Assembly: GCA_020723805.1 (NCBI GenBank)
Contig: DYID01000006.1
Location: forward strand, 1 to 45,163
Direction: 5' to 3'
DNA length: 45,163 nt
Source of the DNA: Anaerolinea sp.
GTDB taxonomy: Bacteria > Chloroflexota > Anaerolineae > Anaerolineales > Villigracilaceae
The notes beneath the pieces are model-generated. The model made no database searches. It had not been told where the DNA came from and saw nothing but the letters and a program-made list of their open reading frames with translations. The translations under genes and the position numbers were made by a program. Of this stretch, positions 22,542-35,025 are shown piece by piece. Every line of letters begins with the position of its first letter. The stretch's first letter is position 1.

Positions 22542-25451
22542 CTACAACACCTTTGTCACCTTCAATTCAATTCCTGCGTTTTCAATTGCATTCTGCGAGC
22601 CCATCACCGCCACCGCCTCGGATTGCGCCGCTTTTTCCAGCGCTTCGCCGAAAGCGATGAAGTCCTCGCCGTTGGTGGAAAGCACCTCTTCGCGAATCTC
22701 CTGCCGCATTTCGTCAGTGCGCCCGGTGAGGTAGCGCATCATCGAAGTGTAGCCCTTGGCGTCGGGCAGTTGATAGGCATCGAGGTCACCAATGGCGGCG
22801 ATGATGGCTTTGGTCAGTTCCTTGTCGGTGAGGCGGGATGAGTCGAGGCTTTTCAGGAACGCGCCGGCTTTGTCGTAGTTTTCGAGCGTGGCGGCGACGT
22901 TCGGGTCGCGGTAGGAAAGGAAGGTGAACACGCCGGAGGCGTCGTCGAACGAGGAAAATCCGCCGTAAGCGCCTCCCTGCACGCGGATTTTCTCCCACAG
23001 GTACGCCATCTGCATATACCCATTTACCACGAGGGCAGAGCCGTCGAATTCGTAGCCCAGGTCATATAAGTTCGCGCCCTTGCCCACGTAATTGACCTGC
23101 GCCGGGATGACCAAGCCTTCTTTTTGAGGAGCGGGTCGAAAGTCGAAGGTTGAAGGTTGAAAGTCTTTGAGCGGCAGAGCGCCAAGGAAATCGTCCAGTT
23201 GCGGTTTGAAGGCGTTCCAGTTTGCGGCGTCGAGCGTCACGTTGCACACCAGCGCCCTGCGGTTGACCAGCGCCTCGCGCATCGCCTCCAGTTTTGCCAG
23301 CACGGCGGACCAATTCTTTTCGGTTTCCTTTTCCAGTTCGCGCAGTGCAAATAAATAGCCGATGCCGCTCATCTGGTCCTGCGCCCAGCCCGCCTCGCTG
23401 AATTGCGCGTTCAGCCGCTTGTTGGTGAAGACGTGTCCCATCGGGACCAGCATGGTCTCCACGCCCGCCTTTTCTTCGAGGACGATTTGCTTGAAGCGCT
23501 CCTTGTTATCGAGCTTTGTCGTGAGCAGGATGTCGCGCAGGATGTTCAACAGTTTGGATACCTGTCCCGCCGTCGCTTTGCCGCGCAGGAACAGCCGCGT
23601 CACGCTCTCTCTGGACCCGAAAACGGTCGCGGCGACCGATTCGCGGCGGATTCCGCCGGTGCTTTTTCCGATGCGCTGCGCGAGTTTGACGTAATCTTCG
23701 GTCTCGGTGCCCATCTCGAGCAGGGCGCGCCCGAAGACTTCCGTCAGCGGGATGAGTTCCTTTGGCAGGGCGTGCAGGTCGAAACCGAGATCGAGGTAAA
23801 CGATGCCGTTGGTGAACAGGTCGTGATACAAGACTTTGGTCTCTTGCGCTTCCAGCGCTTCGATGGGAATATTTTTGCTCTGCCTGTCGAGGTCTTCGAG
23901 TTTAAGGATGGGAAGTTTGGCGAGCGCTTCGGGCGAGTCGGGGGTCTCCTGGCGCTTCTTGAGTTGACGGGTGTTTTCCGCAATCTGCGCGAGATGTTCC
24001 TCGGTCAGCGACTCGCGCACCTGCGCCAGACGGGTTTTCTCCTCCTCCTCGAAACGGCGGCCAAAGTCCGGGTCCGGAATGAGGCGTAGAGTCGTTCGAT
24101 GCGGGTTGTTCAGCAGGTACGTCTCGATGAGTTTTTCGAAGTAGCGTCCGTCGTTGGAAAGCCGCGATTTGACCGCTTCGAGCGGCGCTTCGAAGGCGAG
24201 CAGTTTGAAGGGGTCGTCGTCGTAGAGCCAGGTGGAGAGGGCGCGGAGCATGAGCGCGATGCCGCGCGGGAAGGAGCCGGTGTTGTTTTCGCGCAGGCGG
24301 AATTCGATGGTGTTGAGCGCGGCGGCGGTCATGTCGGGGTCAATGCCCTCGCGGACGAGGCGGTCGAGCGTGTCGAAGATGAGCGCTTCGATTTTCTTCG
24401 CGTCGCGGGCGCGCGTGCCTTTGAGCCCGGTGGAGAAGATCATCTGACGTATGTCCGCTTCGAGACCGAGACCGGTCAGGTCTTCGCCGAGACCGGAATC
24501 GAGCAATGCCTTTTTGAGCGGCGAGGCGGGCGTGCCGATGAGGATGTGGGCGAGGATGCGCAGGCTGAAGTTCATCAGCGGGTCGGTGGTTTCGGGCAGT
24601 ACCCAGTTGACGGTGAGGTAGTGTTTCTTTTTGATGTCGGTGTCCTGCCCGGCGTCGTAGGCGTACTGCACTTTCTTCGGGCGCTTGAACGGTTTCTTGA
24701 GCGGGACCTGCGATTTGACGCGCAGTTTCTTGTAGGGTTTGAGATAGCCCTCCATGAGTTTGAGGCGTTGTTCGGGGTCGTCGTTTCCGTAGAAGAAAAT
24801 GAAGGCGTTGGAAGGGTGATAGTATTTTTCGTGGAAGGCTTTGAAGTGTTCGTAGGTGAGTTCGGGGATGTGGCGCGGGTCGCCGCCGAAGTCCACGCCG
24901 TAAACGTGCCTGGGAAAGAGCGAGTTGATGATTTTGGTTTCCAACACGCCTTCGGGTGAGGAATAAGCGCCTTTCATCTCGTTGAAGACCACGCCCTTGT
25001 AATTCAGCGGCTGGGAGGGGTCCTCCAGTTCGTAGTGCCAGCCTTCCTGCATCAGTGTCTGCTCCGAGATGAGCGGGTGGAGGACGGCGTCCATGTACAC
25101 GTCAATCAGGTTGTAGAAGTCCTGCACGTTCTGGCTGGCGACGGGATAGCAGGTCTTGTCGGGATAGGTGAAGGCGTTGATGAAAGTCGCCAGCGAGCCT
25201 TTGAGCAATTCCACGAACGGTTCTTTGACCGGGTACTTTTCCGAGCCGTTCAGCACCGAATGTTCGATGATGTGCGCCACGCCGGTCGAATCGTGCAGGG
25301 GCGTGCGGAAGTTGATCGAGAAGACCTTGTTCTCGTCGTCGTTGATGACCGAGAGCAGGCGCGCCCCCGTGCGTTTGTGGATGTAGTAGCGGACGGTGGC
25401 GTTCAATTCGGGGATGGTTTGTTCCTGGAGGAGTTTGAAGGATTTGGACAT
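22542..25451 (-). CDS. M16C zinc metallopeptidase, presequence-protease type
   Basis: The 969-residue enzyme has the inverted zinc motif HIIEH at residues 60-64, with the third ligand Glu expected in [12 protein letters not shown]. The layout (four M16 modules in one chain, with [30 protein letters not shown]) is that of PreP/Mop112-like insulinase proteases, which degrade peptides inside a closed chamber. Length is normal. A heptamer array at 23133-23165 encodes [10 protein letters not shown] in the C-terminal part without breaking the frame. It lies after the CcrM-like methyltransferase gene with an array between. Confidence 0.93.
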   Translation of the reverse strand: MSKSFKLLQEQTIPELNATVRYYIHKRTGARLLSVINDDENKVFSINFRTPLHDSTGVAHIIEHSVLNGSEKYPVKEPFVELLKGSLATFINAFTYPDKTCYPVASQNVQDFYNLIDVYMDAVLHPLISEQTLMQEGWHYELEDPSQPLNYKGVVFNEMKGAYSSPEGVLETKIINSLFPRHVYGVDFGGDPRHIPELTYEHFKAFHEKYYHPSNAFIFFYGNDDPEQRLKLMEGYLKPYKKLRVKSQVPLKKPFKRPKKVQYAYDAGQDTDIKKKHYLTVNWVLPETTDPLMNFSLRILAHILIGTPASPLKKALLDSGLGEDLTGLGLEADIRQMIFSTGLKGTRARDAKKIEALIFDTLDRLVREGIDPDMTAAALNTIEFRLRENNTGSFPRGIALMLRALSTWLYDDDPFKLLAFEAPLEAVKSRLSNDGRYFEKLIETYLLNNPHRTTLRLIPDPDFGRRFEEEEKTRLAQVRESLTEEHLAQIAENTRQLKKRQETPDSPEALAKLPILKLEDLDRQSKNIPIEALEAQETKVLYHDLFTNGIVYLDLGFDLHALPKELIPLTEVFGRALLEMGTETEDYVKLAQRIGKSTGGIRRESVAATVFGSRESVTRLFLRGKATAGQVSKLLNILRDILLTTKLDNKERFKQIVLEEKAGVETMLVPMGHVFTNKRLNAQFSEAGWAQDQMSGIGYLFALRELEKETEKNWSAVLAKLEAMREALVNRRALVCNVTLDAANWNAFKPQLDDFLGALPLKDFQPSTFDFRPAPQKEGLVIPAQVNYVGKGANLYDLGYEFDGSALVVNGYMQMAYLWEKIRVQGGAYGGFSSFDDASGVFTFLSYRDPNVAATLENYDKAGAFLKSLDSSRLTDKELTKAIIAAIGDLDAYQLPDAKGYTSMMRYLTGRTDEMRQEIREEVLSTNGEDFIAFGEALEKAAQSEAVAVMGSQNAIENAGIELKVTKVL
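23133..23165. repeat. Heptanucleotide array inside the M16 peptidase gene
   Basis: Coding-strand units ACTTTCA, ACCTTCA, ACCTTCG, ACTTTCG, ACCCGC. The 19-mer ACCTTCGACTTTCGACCCG is identical to part of the array at 19458-19515 in the CoxL gene. Confidence 0.8.
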
Positions 25452-25473
25452 AGGATGCCTTTCGGTGTTGGTG

Positions 25474-29069
<3,596 letters not shown>

Positions 29070-29070
29070 G

Positions 29071-29646
29071 TTATTCCGCTTCCTTCAGCGCGCGTTCGAG
29101 CAAATCGCCCACCTTGAGTTCGTTTGCCCATTTGCGCAAATAGTCGAGGTCGAGTTCGCCGGCGCGGACCTTCAGCACGCCGAGGATGTCGCGCCACTGA
29201 CGGTCGGAGACTTCGCCGCCCAGGCGGTACCATTCGAGTTTGGAGAGGATCGTATCCTCCGGGCTGGCAAACTTCGCGCCGATTTCCGTCTCGAAGGTGA
29301 AGGTCTGCCTTTGGGCGCGGGCAAATTGCGATTCCAGGAAGGGACGCGGGCGCGGGATGAACACATCCACTTTGAACATGGTTTCGCGGTGGATGATGTT
29401 GAAACTGGAACGCCGCTGAATGGCTTCTGCAATCATTTCATCGTCCACGTAGAATTCATCCTGCAAAGCCGCGACGAACGGTTGAAGGTGCTCGGCGCGC
29501 ATTTCTGCGACGATGTCCGAATCCTGGGTGGTGCGTACCATTCCGTAGAGCGTGCTGGCAAGCGAGCCGCCGATCAGATAAGGGACGCCCAGTTTTTCAA
29601 AGACGTCCGTTACTTTCAGCGTGACTTCGACGGGTTCATTTTGCAT
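29071..29646 (-). CDS. Nucleotidyltransferase within the restriction operon
   Basis: The 191-residue protein carries PYLIGGSLASTLYGMVRTTQDSDIVAE in its first 50 residues (GGS...DSD), a polymerase-beta-type nucleotidyltransferase signature, followed by FKVDVFIPR with the third acidic residue. It resembles stand-alone nucleotidyltransferases often found as toxin-antitoxin partners. It overlaps the small upstream gene by 11 nt and ends 1 nt before the Res gene, so it is fully built into the restriction operon. Its role there is unknown; modifying the Res protein or tRNA, as related toxins do, is one possibility. Confidence 0.8.
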   Translation of the reverse strand: MQNEPVEVTLKVTDVFEKLGVPYLIGGSLASTLYGMVRTTQDSDIVAEMRAEHLQPFVAALQDEFYVDDEMIAEAIQRRSSFNIIHRETMFKVDVFIPRPRPFLESQFARAQRQTFTFETEIGAKFASPEDTILSKLEWYRLGGEVSDRQWRDILGVLKVRAGELDLDYLRKWANELKVGDLLERALKEAE

Positions 29647-29899
29647 GGCTGGCTTCCCTGTGAGTTCCGTAGACCTTGCGCGTCAATTCCTCTCCAAGCA
29701 GCAGACACGCCAGTTTGAAACGCAACTCGTCTTCACTGGCATTTGGGAACCTCGCCCGCAAGCCCGTCCAAGCCAGCAGGCGCGCGGAGGCGTTGAGCTG
29801 CGCCAGCATATTCATCTTGCGCGTGGGGCTTGCCTGCCGCCACAAGCGGATTTGCAGGGCTTCCATCTTGGGGTGGGTGTCGGGAAATAGGGCGCTCAT
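29636..29899 (-). CDS. Small conserved partner of the nucleotidyltransferase
   Basis: The 87-residue helical, basic protein (THPKMEALQIRLWRQASPTR, KMNMLAQLNASARLLAW, FKLACLLLGEELTRKVYG) resembles a small family that is usually encoded just before a nucleotidyltransferase of the type next door. Overlap by 11 nt supports a two-gene module. It could be the antitoxin or regulatory half. It starts 27 nt after the Mod stop. Confidence 0.72.
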   Translation of the reverse strand: MSALFPDTHPKMEALQIRLWRQASPTRKMNMLAQLNASARLLAWTGLRARFPNASEDELRFKLACLLLGEELTRKVYGTHREASHAK

Positions 29900-29926
29900 G
29901 ATTTCTCTGACGAGACCGGACAGGTC

Positions 29927-31600
29927 TTAACTCACTTTGATCTCATACGGCACCTGCTTGAAGGTGACGTTCAAACTGCGGAGCGTGTTTTCGCCCAGCA
30001 GACAGCCGTTTCCGTAAATGACCTTGGGACCGTCGTGCGGCGGCAGGGATTCCAGCAATGCCCGCGTCAGCACGTTGCCGCCGCTGCGGGATTTGTCCTT
30101 CATCACGCCGTTGTAGAGCAGATAGACCGCCACGCCGTTGTGAACGCCGAGCAGGGGACCTAACCTCCCAGCCCCCTTCCCTTTAGGGAAGGGGGAGCGG
30201 GGGATAGGTAACGGCTGTCCCGTCTCCACAAAATAGACGTGCCGCGCCAAATCCTCGAAGGTGACTTCGCTTCGAATCTGCCCGGCGGCGTCGAAGAGCG
30301 TTTCGCCGAGCGTGCAGTAGCGGAAGCCGCCGCCCAAGCCTGCCTCTTTCTTTTTGTTGCCTTTCTGGTCTGTCCATTCGTAGCCTTGAATGACGCGCCT
30401 CAGCCGCTCGGCGGTGATGTTTTTGCAGATGTTCTCGTCCATCTCGACCAGGATGAAGCGGCGGTTGTTGCCGCCGTCTTCCTTGTTCATTTTCAGCACG
30501 GCGTGCCCGGTCGTGCCGCTGCCTGCGAAGGAGTCGAGGATCAGGTCGCCGGGGTTGGTGGCTAATTTCAAAATTCTCTCAATCAACCGTGTAGGTTTGG
30601 GGGTTTGAAACACCTCTGTCGCGATTGCTGAAATTTTTATCAATTCAGTTTTTGCTTCTTGATTATCTCCAACCTCTTCTCTGAACCAAATTGTCTTTGG
30701 GACATTGCCTTCCTGCACTTCTGATAAGAATTTTTTCAAAGAAGGTACATTATTGCCGCTTGTTCCAAACCATATTCGATTGTCGGCTACAAGTTCTTGA
30801 TAGCGAGCCGGTGATGTCTGCCAACATCGACCACGCGGAGGATTTACAACTCGACCTGATGGTAAGGTGATTGGATAGTCATAAGCAGGAGTGTAGGTCT
30901 TTACCGAAAAATCAGCAGGTTTCCATGGTCCTCTAGGATCATTGTCAGGATTTTTGTACCTTTTATCTTGTTCTTCAGTTCGTGGCAGAAGATTTCTGAA
31001 CCATTGTCCTTTATTTTTAGCGTAAACAACAATATGGTCATGGTTATCTGAAAAATACCGTGCGTCATTTTGTGGTGAGTATTTTTTCTGCCAGATAACG
31101 TGGGTAACAAAATTTTCTCTTCCAAATACTTCGTCCATCAATAAACGCGCATGATGAACTTCGTTATCATCAATGCTCATCCACAAACTGCCGTCTTCGC
31201 GCAGCATCTCGCGCAGCAGCGCCAGGCGTGGATACATCATGCACAGCCATTTGTCGTGGCGGCTGAGGTCTTCGGATTCCGAGCCGACCACTTTGCCCAG
31301 CCACTCCTTCATTTCGGGGCTGTTGACGTTGTCGTTATACACCCAGCCTTCGTTGCCGGTGTTGTAGGGCGGGTCAATGTAGATGCACTTGACTTGTCCC
31401 GCGTAGTGGGGGAGCAGGGCTTTGAGGGCGAGCAGGTTGTCGCCCTGGATGAGGAGGTTGCCGGACTCCACCCCCAGCCCCTCCCCTGAAGGGGAAGGGG
31501 AGTCAACGGAGCGTTTTGGGTCGCATTTCAGCAAATGAAACGGCACTTCCTTATGGTGATTGACGACGGCGTCTTTGCCGATCCAATGGAGGGTGGGCAT
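29927..31600 (-). CDS. Type III-like Mod DNA methyltransferase
   Basis: The 557-residue protein has IYIDPPYNTGNEGWVYND near residue 75 and SFAGSGTTGHAVLKMN later, so it is a beta-class N6-adenine/N4-cytosine methyltransferase of the type III Mod kind. The target-recognition region lies between. Two GC-rich palindromes lie in-frame: one encodes SPSPSGEGLGVES (about 34-46), the other PIPRSPFPKGKGAGRLGPL (about 464-481). Neither looks conserved. ATG 31600 is preferred (MPTLHWIGKD) over an upstream extension lying in a repeat. It heads the five-gene restriction operon. Confidence 0.88.
   Translation of the reverse strand: MPTLHWIGKDAVVNHHKEVPFHLLKCDPKRSVDSPSPSGEGLGVESGNLLIQGDNLLALKALLPHYAGQVKCIYIDPPYNTGNEGWVYNDNVNSPEMKEWLGKVVGSESEDLSRHDKWLCMMYPRLALLREMLREDGSLWMSIDDNEVHHARLLMDEVFGRENFVTHVIWQKKYSPQNDARYFSDNHDHIVVYAKNKGQWFRNLLPRTEEQDKRYKNPDNDPRGPWKPADFSVKTYTPAYDYPITLPSGRVVNPPRGRCWQTSPARYQELVADNRIWFGTSGNNVPSLKKFLSEVQEGNVPKTIWFREEVGDNQEAKTELIKISAIATEVFQTPKPTRLIERILKLATNPGDLILDSFAGSGTTGHAVLKMNKEDGGNNRRFILVEMDENICKNITAERLRRVIQGYEWTDQKGNKKKEAGLGGGFRYCTLGETLFDAAGQIRSEVTFEDLARHVYFVETGQPLPIPRSPFPKGKGAGRLGPLLGVHNGVAVYLLYNGVMKDKSRSGGNVLTRALLESLPPHDGPKVIYGNGCLLGENTLRSLNVTFKQVPYEIKVS
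30162..30208. repeat. In-frame palindromic element, Mod gene C-terminal part
   Basis: CCCCCTTCCCT pairs perfectly with AGGGAAGGGGG around TT. The flanks CCCAG and GGGGGATAGG extend it. It shares sequence with the element at 31465-31504. Confidence 0.85.
31465..31504. repeat. In-frame palindromic element, Mod gene N-terminal part
   Basis: CCCAGCCCCTCCCCT and AGGGGAAGGGGAG form an imperfect palindrome of the same family as 30162-30208. It encodes a Ser/Pro/Gly-rich loop just before the first methyltransferase motif block. Confidence 0.82.
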
Positions 31601-31622
31601 GGGCGTTCTATCTTTTTCCTTT

Positions 31623-31712
31623 TGTTGTTGTCGTTGCGAGCGAGTGTACTTCGAGCGAAGCAATCTCCTTGCGACAGGCGACTGCTTCGCCGCAGGCTTG
31701 CGGTGACGTTAT
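31623..31712. repeat. Dispersed GCGAAGCAATCTCC-type repeat
   Basis: The sequence around GCGAGCGAG and GCGAAGCAATCTCC, followed by GACTGCTTCGCCGCAGG, matches by eye a palindromic repeat seen between genes in many bacterial genomes (cores TTGCGAG and GAAGCAATCTCC). It lies between the Mod start and the CoxM-like stop. Confidence 0.55.
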
Positions 31713-32467
31713 GAAATATCTTCCAAACATCTCTTTGCCAGCGTCGCGGCGGCATCCATGCGGTATTCGGCGGATGCCATGTCGTCCGCGGCTTCGTGAC
31801 AGGCGTTGCGCGCCGCGGTTTCGAGACCTTCGGCTTCGGTCCCATCCATCGCCAGCGAGGGGGACTTGCCCCAGCCGCCGAGCGCCAGCCGCGTGCGCCC
31901 CGAATTCCACTGCGTGAGCGCCGCGCAGACGATGGGCTTGTCGGAGGGAGTGCGCGCGACGTATTCGAAGGCGAATTTGACGTTGAGGGGGATGACGATT
32001 TGCGTAATCAATCCGCGCGGGCGCAGGGGAAGAAAGTCTCCAGCATTGAGTGTGGATGGTTGGTAATTGGTAATTGGTAATTGAAGACTGAACACTGATA
32101 ACTTCGCATCGAGGGCGAGCAAAGATGTTGCAAACGTGGAACGCCCATCGCACGTGACCAGCGTCCCTGCCACGGTGGCGGAATTGCGCAGGTTGAGCGG
32201 CGCTTCGAGTTTGATAGCGGTCTTCAACGCGGGCGGACAGTGTTCCGATTCGAGCAGCTGCTGGAGCGTGACGGTCGCGCCGATTTCGATGGTATTTCCT
32301 TTGGGGCGGATGTAGTTCAAGCCGAGGCGTTGGAGGTCCACAACGGAAACGGGATCAGGCGTCGGCTTGGAAAGATGCGTCCCGCCGCCGAGGGGGACGG
32401 TGTTCGGTTGAGAGAGAAGCGTGAGGGCTTCGTCGAGAGTTTGCGGGCGGTGATAAGTCGTAATCAT
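31709..32467 (-). CDS. CoxM-like FAD-binding subunit of molybdenum hydroxylase
   Basis: The 252-residue protein matches the FAD-binding domain of molybdopterin dehydrogenases: VPLGGGTHLSKPTPDPVSVVDL near residue 25 and LNLRNSATVAGTLVTCDGRS near residue 90, with a C-terminal CO-dehydrogenase-flavoprotein-like part. It would pass electrons from the iron-sulfur domain to NAD or another acceptor. A heptamer array encodes SVFSLQLPITNYQPSTLN within it. The ATG at 32467 has GAGGAAGGAG upstream and matches the family start MITTYHRPQTLDEAL. It is 10 kb away from the CoxS-CoxL fusion, an unusual split. Confidence 0.85.
   Translation of the reverse strand: MITTYHRPQTLDEALTLLSQPNTVPLGGGTHLSKPTPDPVSVVDLQRLGLNYIRPKGNTIEIGATVTLQQLLESEHCPPALKTAIKLEAPLNLRNSATVAGTLVTCDGRSTFATSLLALDAKLSVFSLQLPITNYQPSTLNAGDFLPLRPRGLITQIVIPLNVKFAFEYVARTPSDKPIVCAALTQWNSGRTRLALGGWGKSPSLAMDGTEAEGLETAARNACHEAADDMASAEYRMDAAATLAKRCLEDIS
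32051..32103. repeat. Heptanucleotide array inside the CoxM-like gene
   Basis: Coding-strand units GTTATCA, GTGTTCA, GTCTTCA, ATTACCA x3, ACCATCC. They encode a stretch containing LPITNYQP, like repeat-derived peptides seen in cyanobacterial proteins. The array begins with one unit family and shifts to another without losing the 7-bp phase. Confidence 0.85.
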
Positions 32468-32486
32468 GAAAACTCCTTCCTCTCGA

Positions 32487-32492
32487 ATTATA
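32487..32492 (-). promoter_or_regulatory. -10 box TATAAT of the CoxM-like gene
   Basis: Minus-strand TATAAT 19 nt before the ATG at 32467; the short leader holds a GAGGAAGGAG ribosome binding site. Confidence 0.65.
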
Positions 32493-32496
32493 CAAT

Positions 32497-32530
32497 CAAA
32501 ACATGCCGCCACCTTTCGATGACGGCATGT
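32497..32530 (-). terminator. Terminator after the LysM/anti-sigma gene
   Basis: On the minus strand ACATGCCG pairs with CGGCATGT around a 14-nt loop, followed by TTTGATT. It ends the sigma/LysM transcript just before the CoxM promoter. Confidence 0.7.
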
Positions 32531-32534
32531 TGTT

Positions 32535-32584
32535 GTAGGACGACATTCATGTCGCTTTCATTGGCGAGATACATCTCGCCCTAG
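32535..32584. repeat. Double palindrome at the LysM gene stop codon
   Basis: Two adjacent hairpins: CGACAT/ATGTCG (around 32541-32554) and GGCGAGAT/ATCTCGCC (32563-32580). The element starts with GTAGG and ends with CCCTA, where CTA is the complement of the stop codon. Its ACATTCATGT core is shared with 5213-5236. Confidence 0.65.
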
Positions 32585-35025
32585 CCCGGCTGCGTGTACG
32601 GCGCAAGTTCGGGCAGGAGGAATTGCTGCTTCAACGCCTGCACGAGGATGAAGAACGAAGTCCCGTCGCTGTAGTGACCAGTGAACAGCCAGGCAGGCTG
32701 GATGTAGCGCTGGTCGGGTTCGAGTTCGCCGGCGAGGTAGCGCGGGTCGGGCATGTAATAGACCAGTTCGATGCGTTCGATGGTCATCGTGGGCGGAGTG
32801 TAGTTGTTCGCTGCCAAATCCACGGTGTAAATCTGGTCGGCGGCGACTTGCAGCGGCTGGGGGCTGTCCGCCGTCTGCGCAGCGAAGATGCGCAGGGCAG
32901 GATAGCCGCCAAAGGATTCGCCGGGGACAATGAGCGCTTCGATTTCCACCTGGTCGCCCAAATTGCCGACGGTCGAGACATCCACGCCGCCGCCAGGGTT
33001 GAATTGGATGTAGGTTTTTCCGTCTGCCGTTGTGAATAGCGCGGCGGGCTGACCGTTCAGCGTGATGTAAGTCTGCGTGCCGCGCAGGATTTGGAACTGC
33101 AAATCGGGGAAGGGGATTTCGTAGCGTTCCACCTTCAGCACAGGCTGACCCGCTTCGTTCGTTTCCACCGTGCCCCACACATCCACAGGCTTGTTTTGAT
33201 AAGCCTGCAATGCTTCGAGATTTTCGCCCTCCAGCGGCAGGTATGGATAGGGACCGGCTGTGATGAAACCATATTCCACGCGCTGACTGCCGTCGGCTTG
33301 TTTGTAGATGGTGATGGACATCAGCCCGCGCACGCCTTCGACTTTCTGCGGCGCGCTGACGCCGGGGATGAGCAGTTGCTGGTCAATTTGCAAGGTGGAG
33401 CAATCGGCAGGCAGATTATTGACTGCGATCAATTCTTCGACAGGGATGTTGAACGCATCGGCGATGCTGCGGCAGGTATCGCCCGCCTGAACAGTGTAGG
33501 TCACGCCGCCCTCGCCTCCGCCACCGCCTCCGCCACCACCTCCACCCCCGAATATCTGCGGCGCAGGCGTGGGGAAGGGGACGGGCGCGCCCGTGAGATT
33601 CAGTTTGTAGAAGCCGAGTCCGCCTCCGCCGCCCCCGCCTCCGCCCATAATGTTGCGCTGGTCAATGGACTTCCACTCGAAGGTCTCGCCCTGGCGGACG
33701 CCGATGACGAAGGCGTTATCCAGCGGCAGGGGTAAATCGGCAGGAACGTCGGGCAGGGTGAGGACGAAGCCCTCTACTGTGTTCAAGATGACTTGCCCGT
33801 TTTGCCGGCTGATCGTGCCGAGCAGACCATCTTCGTAGCCGTCGTAGACTTTCCACGATTCGAGCGCGAAGGTTTTCATGCCGTTCTCTTCGTGGAATTG
33901 ACCCGTCGCTTCGACGAAGGTGGGGCTGTATTCAGGCGGGACGTTTTCGACGCTGCCCGTGACGCGGATTCCATCCAGCGTGACGAGCGGCGCGCCGCCC
34001 TCCGCCGAGGGGACGGAGGCGAGGTAACCGTAGAGGCTCAGAGTTATGTCGAGGGGACGCGCCCGCACCCAGGTCGGGATGGGAAGCGAGGGCGAGTGCA
34101 TTCCCTCCAGCATTCCCGCCGCGCCGTTCGATTCCAAAATCTTTTGGAACGCTTCTTCGGCGCTGATGATTTCGTATTGACCGAGAGGCTCGTACTTCGG
34201 CAGTGCGCCGTCCACGGAGAGGATGCCTTGCTCGTCGAGCGTGAAGCGCAGCCCTGCGCACTTGAAATGCTCGTAGCAGATGGGGTAGCCGTCGGGCGTG
34301 AGCGGCGCGGCGAAGAATCCGCCGAACATTTCGCTTGGCACGAGGGCGTAATCGAAGTCGAAGCCGTGCGATTTCAAAAATTCGTCAATGACTGCTTCGG
34401 CATTCGCGGGCGGAGTCCCGCCGTTGATGGCTGCCGCGTAGCGCGGGTAATCGGGATAGTATTGGAAGTATTGATCCGAGCGGACGTGCAGCCATTGATT
34501 CCCGTCCACGATAAGATAGTCTTTCGATGTGGGCGTTTCGCCGGGCGCTTCATAGACCGCGCCGTCCATGCCGAATTGCGCGGCGAGGGCGCGGGCGTCT
34601 TCGAGCGAGGCGAATTGTTCGGGCTGGTAGTTGAAAACAAAGGCTGAAGTCGGTGCGTTAGGCAGATTGGTTTTCAATGTCAGCGGCGTGCCGCGCAGGT
34701 CGTAAATTGTTTCGCTGACGACGATGGGTTCGGGGGTTGCTTCGGGGGTGGCTGTGCCTTCGGCGGCGGGCTGGGGTGTGGGCGCAATCGAGCGGATGAC
34801 CCAGATGAACGCCAGCGTCAGGACTGCCAGACCAACGGTCCAGCCGAAGGCGTGAAGAACCCCTCGCAGCCGCGGAAGCGCAAAGCCGCGTTTGGGTTTG
34901 TGGGCGGCTTTGAGTTTTTCCTCCAGTTCAGCCTGAAAGACGGGGTTCGGGTGAAGCGACGCAGCCAAGCGTTCGAGTTCGTTCGCCGTGTCACGGTCGC
35001 GGGGAGTCAGGTTATCTTGAGTCAT
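32581..35025 (-). CDS. Anti-sigma-like membrane protein with LysM domain
   Basis: The 814-residue protein has a short cytoplasmic N-terminus (about 1-55), one membrane helix (VLHAFGWTVGLAVLTLAFIW) and a large outer region. The outer part contains two poly-Gly tracts (about 457-467 and 492-505), then a LysM-like repeat (TYTVQAGDTCRSIADAFNIP, about 506-553) that would bind peptidoglycan-like glycans. Its ATG overlaps the sigma-factor gene stop by 4 nt. The topology and coupling suggest it holds the sigma factor at the membrane, but no named anti-sigma zinc motif is visible. Confidence 0.72.
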   Translation of the reverse strand: MTQDNLTPRDRDTANELERLAASLHPNPVFQAELEEKLKAAHKPKRGFALPRLRGVLHAFGWTVGLAVLTLAFIWVIRSIAPTPQPAAEGTATPEATPEPIVVSETIYDLRGTPLTLKTNLPNAPTSAFVFNYQPEQFASLEDARALAAQFGMDGAVYEAPGETPTSKDYLIVDGNQWLHVRSDQYFQYYPDYPRYAAAINGGTPPANAEAVIDEFLKSHGFDFDYALVPSEMFGGFFAAPLTPDGYPICYEHFKCAGLRFTLDEQGILSVDGALPKYEPLGQYEIISAEEAFQKILESNGAAGMLEGMHSPSLPIPTWVRARPLDITLSLYGYLASVPSAEGGAPLVTLDGIRVTGSVENVPPEYSPTFVEATGQFHEENGMKTFALESWKVYDGYEDGLLGTISRQNGQVILNTVEGFVLTLPDVPADLPLPLDNAFVIGVRQGETFEWKSIDQRNIMGGGGGGGGGLGFYKLNLTGAPVPFPTPAPQIFGGGGGGGGGGGGEGGVTYTVQAGDTCRSIADAFNIPVEELIAVNNLPADCSTLQIDQQLLIPGVSAPQKVEGVRGLMSITIYKQADGSQRVEYGFITAGPYPYLPLEGENLEALQAYQNKPVDVWGTVETNEAGQPVLKVERYEIPFPDLQFQILRGTQTYITLNGQPAALFTTADGKTYIQFNPGGGVDVSTVGNLGDQVEIEALIVPGESFGGYPALRIFAAQTADSPQPLQVAADQIYTVDLAANNYTPPTMTIERIELVYYMPDPRYLAGELEPDQRYIQPAWLFTGHYSDGTSFFILVQALKQQFLLPELAPYTQPG

